Shown here piece after piece: positions 50,201 through 62,200 of a stretch of 64,000 nucleotides of DNA. This DNA is from Cervus elaphus (Eukaryota > Chordata > Mammalia > Artiodactyla > Cervidae). Every line of letters starts with the position of its first letter. The first letter of the stretch is position 1. The stretch is from NCBI RefSeq assembly GCF_910594005.1, contig NC_057824.1, forward strand, positions 24,207,314 through 24,271,313. Reading direction: 5' to 3'. Both the position numbers and the translations under genes were made by a program. Under the pieces are notes generated by a model that saw nothing but the letters and a program-made list of their open reading frames with translations, made no database searches and was not told where the DNA came from.

Positions 50201-53200
50201 TAAAATTCTTAGGACCCCACTGCCTGTTCTGTTAGAGTGAGCCGTGAGACTTACCTCAAGAATTGTTGTAATTGAGATTTTGAAAGCGACAGACTTGATG
50301 TCCTACCTGCAGCGCCTCGGAGACCGTCCTGAGGCGACCCTGGCAGCGTGCCCTCCCTGCGGCCCCTCTCGTCCCGTGCCCCTGGATGACTCTTCTTGGT
50401 GTATTTGGTAGTTCCAACCTTTTCAGTAATTCTCTGAGTGGCCTAAGTTAGGTACCTCTTTGGCAGCAAACAGCTTTCTGTTTTTTTCTGTTTCCCCCAA
50501 GAACAGCAGTCATGGCGACGGGTGGACTGGGGGTGGAGGTTCGGGGTCTCCAAGTCCCAGTATGGAGGTGAAGTGTGGTAGCTCATGCGATAGAGGGCTC
50601 CTCAGTGTCCGCAGAGCTTTTCCTGTTTTACCTGCTTCCTCACGTGAGGAAGGTCCCATTAATTCCTGTTTGCAGATGGGAGAGCTGGGGAGTGAGGAGC
50701 GTAAGCATCCGGCCCAAGGTCACCCAGCTGGGAAGCCGCTGAGGCAGTGTGGGTCCAAGTTTACCTTTGAAGCCAGTGCTTCTGAGATGTGAGCATGACG
50801 GGGAAGCCCAGCGGGCCTTCTTAACACACAGAGCGCTGCGCCCACCCAGAGATCTGAGTAGGTGGGCAGGGCCGGGGCCCAAGACCCCGCAAGTCTTGAT
50901 AAGCTCCAGGGAGGCCATATTGCTGGTCCCACAGCCAGAAGTAGAGAGGCGCCGGCCCGCTCTCCCGCCTCGCTGAGTCTGCCCGTATGCTGGTGTGGGT
51001 CATGCCCAGCCTTTACCCATCTGTGGGGAGGCAGCCAGAATGGAAGGGCAGACGGTGGGCATGGCAGCGCTGGCTTCGCAGGGTGGCTGGTGAGGACTCA
51101 GAGGACAACTTGTTTGGCCAGGGCCCAAGGCCGAGACTGCAGAGTGCAGGCCCATGAGTGGCAGGAGTTTGTAGACTGTTTTTGCTGGCAAGCACAGCTT
51201 CCAAAACTAGTAGATCTAGTGGCTGACATTCAGCTTCAAAAGTGACAGCATTAAGATCTGTATTTTCTAGCTTCCTTTGTACAGCTGGAAGCTCTCACCA
51301 CGGGAAGCTCTCTCCAAGCAGGGCCTGGGAGCTTAGCAGGATGGCCGCTCCCTTGTGGATCCAGTGCCCCAGGGCCTCGTTATCCAGTTTTCCTCCTTGG
51401 CCCCAACGTGAAATGCAGGTCGCTCAGTCGTGTCCGACTCTTCGCAACCCCATGGACTATACAGTCCTTGGAATTCTCCAGGCCTGAATACTGGAGTGGG
51501 TAACCTTTCGCTTCTCCAGGGAATCTTCCCATCCCAGGCATCGAACCCAGATTTCCCGCGTTGCGGGCAGATTCTTTACCAACTGAACCACCAGGGAAGC
51601 CCAAGAATATAGGAGTGGGTAGCCTATCCCTTTTCTAGCGGATCTTCCAGAGCCAGGAATCGAACTGGGGTCTCCTGCATTGTAGGCGGATACTTTACCA
51701 GCTGAGCTACCAGGGAAGCCCGTGGCCCCCATGAGGGCGTGGTATTAACACAGGACAGTGAACTGAAGTTTGAATTCCATTCCTGACTTACTGTCTGTCC
51801 GTCCTCAGGCAGATTAATTAACCTTAGTGTTTTTACTCACCTGCAAAACAGGGCAAACAAGGCCTACTCTGCAGGTTCACTGAATGATGATGCAAAGCAG
51901 TCTGCCTGGTGCTGGCCGGGTCGTGGAGGTTCAGCCTCCAAGGGCCTCTATGAAATCGTGTTGCCCCTATAGGAAGGGAAAAGCCATGCGGAGCCCGCTG
52001 TGGCACTCAAGGGTGACAGTGTGACTTCTGATGGCGAAATGGGGCCATCTTTCATAAGACACGGTGCAGCTGACCCTCGTCTGTGGGTGGTTTGTGAAAC
52101 TGCCCACATAGCACCTGGTCTGCCCCACCACCGGCCCTCTCACTGAACTTTGCTAGCAACGGAGGAAAATGCTCGAGCATTCTTGTGTCTGGTGTGGGAG
52201 GCAGCCGTGTCCTGGGCTTTCTGGGGCCTCGCTCTTGAACTTTGTAGTGACTACGCATGGTGGCTGATTTCTGTGCTGGTTAAAGGTTAAGCTGCTCCCT
52301 GTCAGCCTGACTGGTTCAAGTCCCTTCACATGGTCATCTGCTCATTCCTGGACTTTCTCTGCTTGTCTTTCCTCCGGCATGAATTAATTAACCTGTTGTT
52401 TTTTTCTTTTTTTTTCTCCCTCTAGATTATTTGCTCTCTAATAACTATGTAAATTCTATCATTGTCCACAAGTTCGACTTTTCTGATGAGGAGATTATGG
52501 CATATTACATATCATTCCTGAAAACACTTTCGTTAAAACTCAACAACCACACGGTCCATTTCTTTTACAATGAGGTAAGTAGCTGCACAGAGGCATGTTT
52601 GGTTGGAAGCTAGCCAGTTCAAGCAGTGCCTTTGGTTCAGGTGACCTTGTGTCTGTTTACAAAGCACATATGCATTCACCGTTTCCTGATTCACTATTTC
52701 ATAGCAACACTGTTTGACCTTGGCAGGGTTTTGTTTTTTTGCTTTTTTAATGGAACAAGTTACCTTTTCTGTTTTTAATGTAAAATTCAATTTGTGCTAC
52801 CTGAGAGCATGATACTCTTGGTAGGGAGAAGTGCCCAGAAACTAACCTGGGGTTGTGTTCCTCTGTTGGCAAAACAGTGACGACTCCAGTCAAACCCAAC
52901 TTTGCCACCTCCCTGTTATGTGACCTTAAAGGAGTCTTAGTCCTCTGAGCCTCACTTTCTTCATCTGAGAAATGGTGATGATAGTTTCTACCTTGAAGGG
53001 TTTTCCAGGGGTTGAATTAAATGAGATGATGTCTTCAAAGCACCTAGTACGTACCTGACTCCCTAAAACTGTAGCCCTTGTTGTGCTTTATACACTAAAA
53101 TCCCTGATATTCTTTGGGAGAATTACTAACAATTTAAATAAATGAGTTGCCATTGTTCTTACAGTTAAGAAGAGCTTGAGCGATCAGGTCAATAAATCTC

Positions 53201-56200
53201 ACATTCCAGAAAGTACAGATTCTGGCCCTCCTGGGACTGGCTCATCCTGTGGCTCGATCACTTTGTGAGCGACCCAGACTTTTCCATCGTCCTGCTCTGC
53301 TGAGCTGGCATCTGTCTCTAGGCTCAAACCCCTCATGGTCTCAGGATGGCTGCAGAAGTCCAGACACCACACACTCACTGCCACTGCTGAAAACCCCGAT
53401 GAGATCACGTCCTTTCTTGTGCCCCCTTCTAACTTTCCCCAAAACTTCTTTCCCAGAAGCCTCCAGCAGACTTCTTTTCCCGTCTTGCTGGTCAGAATTC
53501 TGTCACATTTCTCTCACTGTGTCTGGTGTTGGGGAATGGCCTGGCAGGGCAGTTCTGGCTCAGTCTCTCACAAGGCTGCAGTCATCCGAAGGCTGGATTA
53601 GGGTTGGGGGATCTGCTTCCAGGATGGCTCATCCCCATGGCTGACCATTCAGCGCTGGCTGTTGCTGGGAGGCCTCAGTTACACAGTCCCTTCTAGGGGG
53701 TTGCTCGGGCGTCGTCCTGGCGTGGCAGTTGGCGTCCCATAGAATAAATGATCCCAAGACACCAAGGCAAGCTGTAACGCCTTTCCTGACAGGGCCTCAG
53801 AAGCCACACACCGTCTTCCATTGTCTTCTTTAGGCTGCCCAAGCCAGCCCTGACTCAGCGTGGAAGGAGGCACAGGGTGTGACTCTCGGAGGTGAGGGTC
53901 GCTGGGCCATGTTGGGGGCCAGCTGCCACACAGCCACGTGCTGTTTGTCCAGCAGGTGTCCTCTGATCGGTGGTCACATATGCTGCACAACCTGTACTTG
54001 AAGTCAGACCATGGTCTCAGACATTTCCTCTGAGTTTGGGCAAAATCCACCCAGCTGTCTTCGTAGGATGTGGCAACAGCCTCCTGCGCTTTGATTTGTT
54101 TTGTCTAGATTTGTAGTGAGCAAAAACTGGCCTCTTGCTCACATATCGTTCCTGAAAACGCTTTCGTTAAAACTCAACCACCACACGGTCCATTTCTTTT
54201 ACAAGGGAAGGCCGCTCTTCCCTTTTACAAAGGGAAGGAATACTAGCTGCCAGCCACAAGGTGTGGGATGGTTTAGAAGATTGACGTTGTGTGGCCCGGT
54301 GCCTGGTACACAGTAGGTGCTCACTGACTGTGTCCAGAGACCAAGGGGTGCTGTTTGCATCCTGGGCAGAAGGAAACCCACCTGCAAAGTTCAGACCGGA
54401 GAGGGGGCCAGGTTCTTCCCCAGCTCATGTGCAGCTGAGCTGTGCATCTGCTGGTGGGGGGGTGGGCGGAGAGGGCAGGACGCAGGGATTCTGGGGCCGT
54501 GGTGATGCTCCTGGAAGCATATCCAGCTGATCCCAGAGGAGTCACAGGAGCCTGATCTTTTAGGTGGACTTGGTTTCCGTTTCTGTGGGCTCTTGCCGTA
54601 GCTGCCACCTGTTAGGTGCACACCTGTGTCTAGTGCTCAAAGTCGCGTTGCCCTCATTAGACAGGTGTCACCTCACTGAAGCTGGTTCCGGCTTCCCTGC
54701 CTGGGGGTGTCCTCCAGTCTCATCGGGCGCCATGCGAAACACTGGCCAGAAGAGGGCAGCAGAGCATGTCATTTCATGCTCCCGGGTCCTGCGCGCTTTT
54801 CCTTAAGGCTCCACTTCTCTGCTTCTGAACGGTTTTGATCTGTTCTCTGGTTTTGATCTGTTCTCTGGTTTTGATCTGTTCTGATAACCCCTTTTTAATG
54901 GCAGAAGATTCCCAAGGCCCTCCTCTTCCACGGTAATGTTTACACTTGTAGTGTTTGCAAATGGAGATATATGTTAGCAAAAGGAAAGGAAAGCACAGTC
55001 ATGTCTGACTCTCTGCGATTCCATAGCCTATAGCTTGCCAGGTCCTCTGTCCATGGCATTCTTCAGGCATGAGTACTGGAGTGAGTTGCCAGTCCCTTCT
55101 CCAGGGGATTTTCCCGACCCAGGGATTGAACCTGGGTCTCCTGCATTGCAGGCAGATTCTTTACCAACTGAGCTACTAGGGAAGCCTATATATTAGCTAA
55201 AAGATGTTCTAAATGTAGTCAGACTTTGCACTTTGCCTTTTGAAATGCTGCTTGTTGAAGCAGAATCTAATAACAACATCTGGAATTATCATCGAGTGCT
55301 CCTTCGGTATCAGGCACTGCACCTGAAATAATCTCATTTAATATTAGCAACCACGAAGTGGGAATTTTACAGATGTTGAAATGGAGACTTAGAAATACTG
55401 CATCACACAGCTAAGAGTGGTGGAACAGATCCTGAACCTAGGCCTGGCGTTGGCTGGACCCATTTCTGTTTCTTCCATGGTCTCACTGTCTCACCCCTCC
55501 CCATGTTCCCCGTAGGGAGTGAACCACTGGCTTAAGGTTCACGTGGGTGCTGTGTGTGTGTTTTACTGACGTCTCTGATAGGATTCCCTGGTAGCTCAGC
55601 TGGTCAAGTATCCGCCTGCAATGCAGGAGACCCCGGTTCGATTCCTGGGTTGGGAAGATCCCCTGGAGAAGGGATAAGCTACCCACTCCCGTATTCTTGG
55701 GCTTCCCTGGTGGCTCAGCTGGTAAAGAATCCGCCTGCAATGCGGGAGACCTGGGTTTGATCCCTGGGTTTTGAAGATCCCCTGGAGAAGCAAAAAGCTA
55801 CCCACTTCAGTATTCTGGCCTGGAAAATTCCATGGACTGTATAGTCCATGGGATCACAAAGAGTCAGACATGACTGAGCAACTTTCACTGATAGGGTTCA
55901 GAAATCCGGGGTGGGGGCAGGCCTGTCAATGGGTGTGTGACTCATTTTGGGTACTTGTTGTGTTTTAGCACACTAATGACTTCGCCCTGTACACAGAAGC
56001 CATCAAATTTTTCAACCACCCTGAAAGCATGGTCAGAATTGCTGTAAGAACCATAACCTTAAACGTCTACAAAGGTAAGTTCCCCTGTGAGCTTGCGCCT
56101 TGTTGGGTTTCTAACATGACAGCTAGTGCTTGCTCTCCTGAGTGCCTACAGACAGTTCTGTGGTGGTGTCAGGGAGTTCATTTATGGCTGGGTTTATTAT

Positions 56201-59200
56201 GGCTGGGGTTACCTGTCTCATGAAAGGTTGTCATCATGGACCATGTAGCCACCCCCTTACATAAATTCCTATGCCTCCGCCTTGTCCATGCACACTTAGT
56301 TCTGCATGGGAAAGTCTCCCACAGTGCCGACACAGGGAAGGCGTGATGGCCTGAGAGGGGCACATGTGTTAATTAGATAAGGCACAGCTGTCTTTGAAAC
56401 TCAAACGAGTCTTTGAATTTGCCCCTTGGCCTGTAAAATATACTTCAGTACCGCCAGGAGGCGTGTTATCTGTAAAGAACGCACAAGCGCATTTCTTGTT
56501 GCAAACAGCAGGGGGCAATGTTGTATTCTCAACCTGCTGCAAAGCCCAACAACAAATTCCTCCCCTCTCTCAAAAAGTACTGAACGCCCAAATCACTGCC
56601 CCCAGGAGAAAGCCCTTCTGTGGCTTCTCGTCCCCAGGGGCACAGAGGCTGGCTGGACATGAATCTCCTGGCCTGGAGTGTGCTGGGCTCTCTGCCCAAC
56701 AACGCCCAGGTCACTTCCCGTGTAGTCCCCACTCTGGAGCCAGGACCCTGTTTTCTCAGGGACCAGATGCTTTGACCTTCTCAAGTTAAGACGTTATTAC
56801 TGGGTATGACCCCTAATTGGGAGGGGGGTTTAGGCGCTGCTCGGGGACTCACTCCAGCCTGGTTCTGGGATGGCCTTAGCCTGGAGAGCCTTCTAAGAGC
56901 TCAGAGTGGGGACCATCTGGGGGTCATAACCTGGGGGCCAAATCCAGCTCTCAGGTTTTCGTTGGTTTAGATATTTTTTTGAAAAAATACATAGTCATCG
57001 ACATTTAAAATGAGAGAGCTGGAGTCACAGCCTGGATTTCTGACTTGAGAAGGTAGATGTGGCTGTTGCGGGCGCACAGTCCTGCAAGGCAGGGGTGAAC
57101 CGGCCCCGAGAATTGCTGCTATGGGGTCAGGCCGTGCGCCTCCGTTCACCCACTGGGCCTGCTGGCTTCGCTCACCGGTTACCGGCCAGCCCACAGGCCT
57201 CTGGACTCATGACCCGGTCTGAGCCCCAGCCCTGCCGCCTCCTGCTCTCCGCTCTCTTCTAACCTGTGTCTTTCTGTTTAGATGCCTCCTGCCCTAGCTC
57301 TCTGCCCCTCTGAGCAACTGTCTCACCCTCCCAGCTCCTAACCCTGTTAACTGTTGTCTGTTTTTTGCCTTTCCTTCAATGACGATTCCCGTGTTCCTTA
57401 TTCCAGTGTCATGTAAGTTAATAACTTCTGGTTTTCTGCTTTCTTGACTTACCCTTACATGCAAATACGAGAAACTTGCTTGAGAATGGTGTAGTTTTCA
57501 TCGTAGTCTAGCTAAATGCACTGCTGATAAGATTTCCTCATGCACTATCAATGTTTAACCCTGATTCATTGATTTTGTTAATTATAAAAATAACATAACT
57601 ACCTTCATAGTTTTCTGAAAAAGGCAACCATTTTAAAGTATTTCCAGGAAAGACAGAAAAGAGTCAGATTATAGTAGAGGGCTTTTTCATTGCATTTTTT
57701 TTTAATCTCCCCTCAAGTTATTTTTGGTAGCTTGACTTTTTTTTTCTCTTCTTTTGTGAATCTTCTCAGTGGATAACCAGGCCATGCTGCACTATATCAG
57801 AGACAAAACTGCTGTCCCTTACTTCTCCAATTTGGTCTGGTTCATTGGGAGCCACGTGATCGAGCTTGATAACTGTGTACAAACAGATGAAGAGTAAGTG
57901 ATTACCCCAGGATACCTGTTAGGTGGACAGAATGCTTTGGGGAGAATTCTGTTCTCATTGAGAAGAAAGCCAAACACTAGAATAAAACTTACCACCACCC
58001 CCCACCCCGCCCCCGTGCGTAGGCAGACTATGGACTTCCATACTCTGAAAGGTTCCACCCAGATTTCCACTATTCTTAGCAATAGAAAGTTGGAAACCAC
58101 TCAGATACCTCCCAGAGAGGAACAGGGTAAATGAATCGAGTGCACCCATAGACGGGGTGCTGGGCAGCTGGTGTAAAGATGAAGATGACCTTCCACCAGT
58201 GATTGGATAAACACCGCACAATATCCATCTCAGGATGGATGAGACACAGCTTGCAGTGGAATAATATTCAGCAATAAAAAGGACCAAAGTATCAATACAT
58301 ACAACACCCTGGGTGAACCTTGAAAGCATTATGCTCAGTGAAAGGATGCAAGGGGCCATATATTATATGATTCTACTTATATGAAATGGCCAGAATAGGC
58401 AAATCCATAGAAGCAATAGATTAGTGGTTTCCTAGGGTTGGAGGAGGGGTGTGTGGGGTGGGGTGCGGAAATGGAAAATGACTGCCTGGGCTTTTTTGAG
58501 GCGAGGGGATAAAAATGTCCTAAGGTTGATTGTGATAATGGTTGGAAAACTCTGTGAATATGTATTAGTCACTCAGTCATGTCTGATTCTTTGAGACCCC
58601 ATGGACTGTAGCTCACCAAGCTTCTCTGTCCATGGGATTCTCCAGGCAAGAATACTGGAGTGGGTTGCCATTTCCTGCTCCAGGGGGTCTTCCCGACCCA
58701 GGGATCAAGCCCAGGTCTCCTGCATTGCAGGTAGATTCTTTGCCATCTGAGCCATTAAATTGTATACTTTGGGTAAAGATTTTGGTGTGTGAATTCTATA
58801 TCAGTAAATCTGTTTAAGAAAAAATTAAGATGGTGATAAATAGACGTCTCAGAACAGGATTTCTCAAACTCTGCCTGTTCATCTCTTGAACTAGGTAATT
58901 CTTTGTGGTGGGGCATCCTGTGCTTCATAGGGTGTTTAGCAGCACCCCTGGCCTCCACCCTCTAGACGCCAGTAGTGCCCCTTTCCAATTGTGAAAACCA
59001 AAACTGTCTCCAGACAGAGGTCTCCTTTAAGGGAAAATTGTATCAGTTGAGAACCACTGCCCCAGAGTGACGGCTTTGCACAGATCTGGTGAGAAGTACA
59101 CCTAGATGGGGTCAGGACGATAAAGGGACTCAGGAAGGAGGTCTCTTGGGGCTGCAGAGGGCTAGAGAGAGAGAAAATATTAGCTTCCACATTGGCAAAG

Positions 59201-62200
59201 AAATAAGGTTCTGTGGATCACAGAGCAGTTGGGAGAATGAGGACCCATATAGATATGGATGAGGCTTCACAGGTGGCTAAGTCATAAAGAATTCACTTGC
59301 CAATGTGGGAGATGCAAGAGACTCAGGTTCAATCCCTGGGTTGGGAAGATCCCTTGGAGTAGGCAACCCACTATGGTATTCTTGCCTAGGAAATCCCATG
59401 GACAGAGAAGCGAGGTGGGTTATAGTCCGTGGAGTCACAGAGAGTTGGACATGACTGAGCGATTAAAAAAAAAAAGGAATTATAGATATGAATAGTCATG
59501 GATATGAGACTTGATGAAACACAGCTCCAGAAAGAACCGAAAGTTATTCAAGGAAGAAAGTGTACTCCTGGTCCTCCACGTGACTGCAGTGACTGGTTAT
59601 AATGTCAACACCAGTTGCTGATGACTGCTGGGTAGGGAGGGGCGGAGGGAACACAGATTTCTGTCATCAAGGCAGGTCCTTGTGTACTATCTAAAATGGC
59701 TCAGTCACAAAATAGAGGGCCTTGCAGATTGCAAAATAGAGGGAGGAATTATCCACAGAAACCCCTAAAAGAGTTGAAAACTGCTTCCTCTGGAGAGTGG
59801 GCAGGGGTGGGGGAGGCAGGGCCAGGAGCTTCTATGTTTTTTTTATCTGCTCATCAGTTCTATTGGATTTCTAAATCCGTGTGTTCAGTTGCTCAGTCGT
59901 GTATGACTCTTTGTGACCCCATGGATTGCAGCACGCCAGGCTTCCTTGTCCTTCACTATCTCCCAGAGTTTGTTCAAATTCATGTCCATTGAGTCGGTAG
60001 TGCCATCCAACCATCTCATCCTCTGTCGTCCCCTTCTCCTCCTGCCCTCAATCTTTCCCAGCATCAGGGTCTTTCCCAAGGAGTCAATTCTTCATATCAG
60101 GTGGCCAAAGTATTGGAGTTTCAGCCTAAGCATCAGTCCTTCCAATGAATATTCAGGACTGATTTCCTTTAGGATGGACTGGTTGGATCTCCTTGCTGTC
60201 CAAGGGACTCTGAAGAGTCTTCTCCAACACCACAGTTCAAAAGTATCAATTCTTCCGTGCTCAGCTTTCTTTATAGTCCAACTCTCACATCCATATATGA
60301 CTACTGGAAAAACCATAGCTTTGACTAGACGGATCTTTGTTGGCAAAGTAATGTCTCTGCTTTTTAGTGTGCTGTCTAGGTTGGTCATAGCTTTTCTTCC
60401 AAGGAGCAAGCATCTTTTAATTTCATGGCTGCAGTCACCATCTGCAGTGATTTTGGAGCCCCCCAAAATAAAGTCTGCCACTGTTCCCACTGTTTCACCA
60501 TCTATTTGCCATGAAGTGATGGGACCGGATGCCATGATCTTGGTTTTCTGAATGTTGAGCTTTAAGCCAACTTTTCCACTCTCCTCTTTCACTTTCATTA
60601 AGAGTCTCTTTAGTTCTTTTTCACTTTCTGCCATAAGGGTAGTGTCATCTGCATATCTGAGGTTATTGATATTTCTCCCGGCAATCTTGATTCCAGCTTC
60701 TGCTTCATCCAGCCCAGCATTTCTCATGATGTACTCTGCATATAAGTTAAATAAGCAGGGTGACAGTATACAGCCTTGACATACTCCTTTTCCTATTTGG
60801 AACCAGTCTGTTGTTCCATGTTCAGTTCTAACTGTTCCTTCTTGACCTGCATACAGATTTCTCAAGAGGCAGGTCAGGTGGTCTGGTATTCCCATCTCTT
60901 TCAGAATTTTCCAAAGTTTGTTATGATCCACACAAAGGCTTTGGCGTAGTCAATAAAGCAGAAGTAGATGTTTTTCTGGAGCTCTCTTGCTTTTTTGATG
61001 ATCCAACAGATGTTGGCAATTTGATCTTTGGTTCTTCTGCCTTTTCTAAATCCAGCTTGAATATCTGGGATTTCACAGTTCACTGGCTTGGAGAATTTTG
61101 AGCATTACTTTACTAGCGTGTGAGATGAGTGCAATTGTGCGATAGTTTGATTATTCTTTGGCATTGCCTTTCTTTGGGATCGGAATGAAAACTGACCTTT
61201 TCCAGAGCTATGGCCACTGCTGAGTTTTCCAAATTCGCTGGAATATTAAGTACAACACTTTCACAGCATCATCTTTTAGGATTTGATATAGCTCAGCTGA
61301 AATTGCCACCTCCATATGGAAATAACATACTGTTTATCTGTTAGTGGTGGGACTATGGGAGACTTTGATTTCTTTTTGCTCTTATTTTCTTCTTTAGTTG
61401 TCTGTCCCCTCCAGTGACCATCTATTACTTGAGTAATAATCATAGTAGAAACAAAAGGTCTTGGATCTAGATTGCTTTTTGTGGCAGATAACCACTCTGC
61501 AGGAGGGGAAGGGGCCCCGTCGACTGTTTCAGGTCTTTGTCCTTGTTGAACGTGAGGCCGATCCACTCGTAGGGCCTGAACAGCCCCAGTGCCTGTGTCT
61601 TCCCTGGAAGCAGGCAGAGCCTCCTGGGACCTGGGGTGTCACGTCTTCATGTGGCGCCCCTCTTATGGTCAGGACTGAGGTTGGCTGAGGCTGTTGAGGC
61701 CTGCCTATTTCCTCAGAACTCTTCAGGAGGGTTTAATTAGTGAAGATTTATTGTTCCATTAATGCTGCTTATCTCAAGAGCCAGGGATCTTGCCACTTGG
61801 ACCAGTGGCTGCTCATGTTTGAAGTGCCTGGCTAAAAGCTTCCCTGGGTTTTCCTGTGTTTACCCATTTTGTTGGGGACCGTGGTGATGATGATGGAGTC
61901 CATTGTTCCGAGGCCCCCAGAAAGTGGGGGGGATCCCATTATTGCTGTTGTTATTGTTTAGTCGCTCAGTTGTGTCCGACTCTTTGCAACCCCGTGGGCT
62001 GCAGCACACCGGGCTCCCCTGTCCTTCATCATCTCCCTGAGCTTGCTCAAACTCATGTCCATTGAATTGGTGATGCCATCCAACCATCTCATCCCCTGTC
62101 GACCCCTTTTCCTTCTGCCCTCAATCTTTCCCAGCATCAGGGTCTTTTCTAATGAGTTGGCTCTATGCAAAAGGTGGCCAAAGTATTGGAGCTTAAGCTT

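Noticed and set aside
54101..54316. Ghost exon 4 as a mutually exclusive alternative exon
   Set aside because: The phase-correct entry from 'tgtctag' meets a TAG after two codons, and the donor is missing.
56044..56049. GTAAGA inside exon 5 as an alternative donor
   Set aside because: Using it would shorten the exon by 31 nt and break the frame. The downstream GTAAGT agrees with the known protein.
58440..58472. Possible G-quadruplex
   Set aside because: Only three clear G4 runs are close together. It lies in old L1 sequence and is not convincing.
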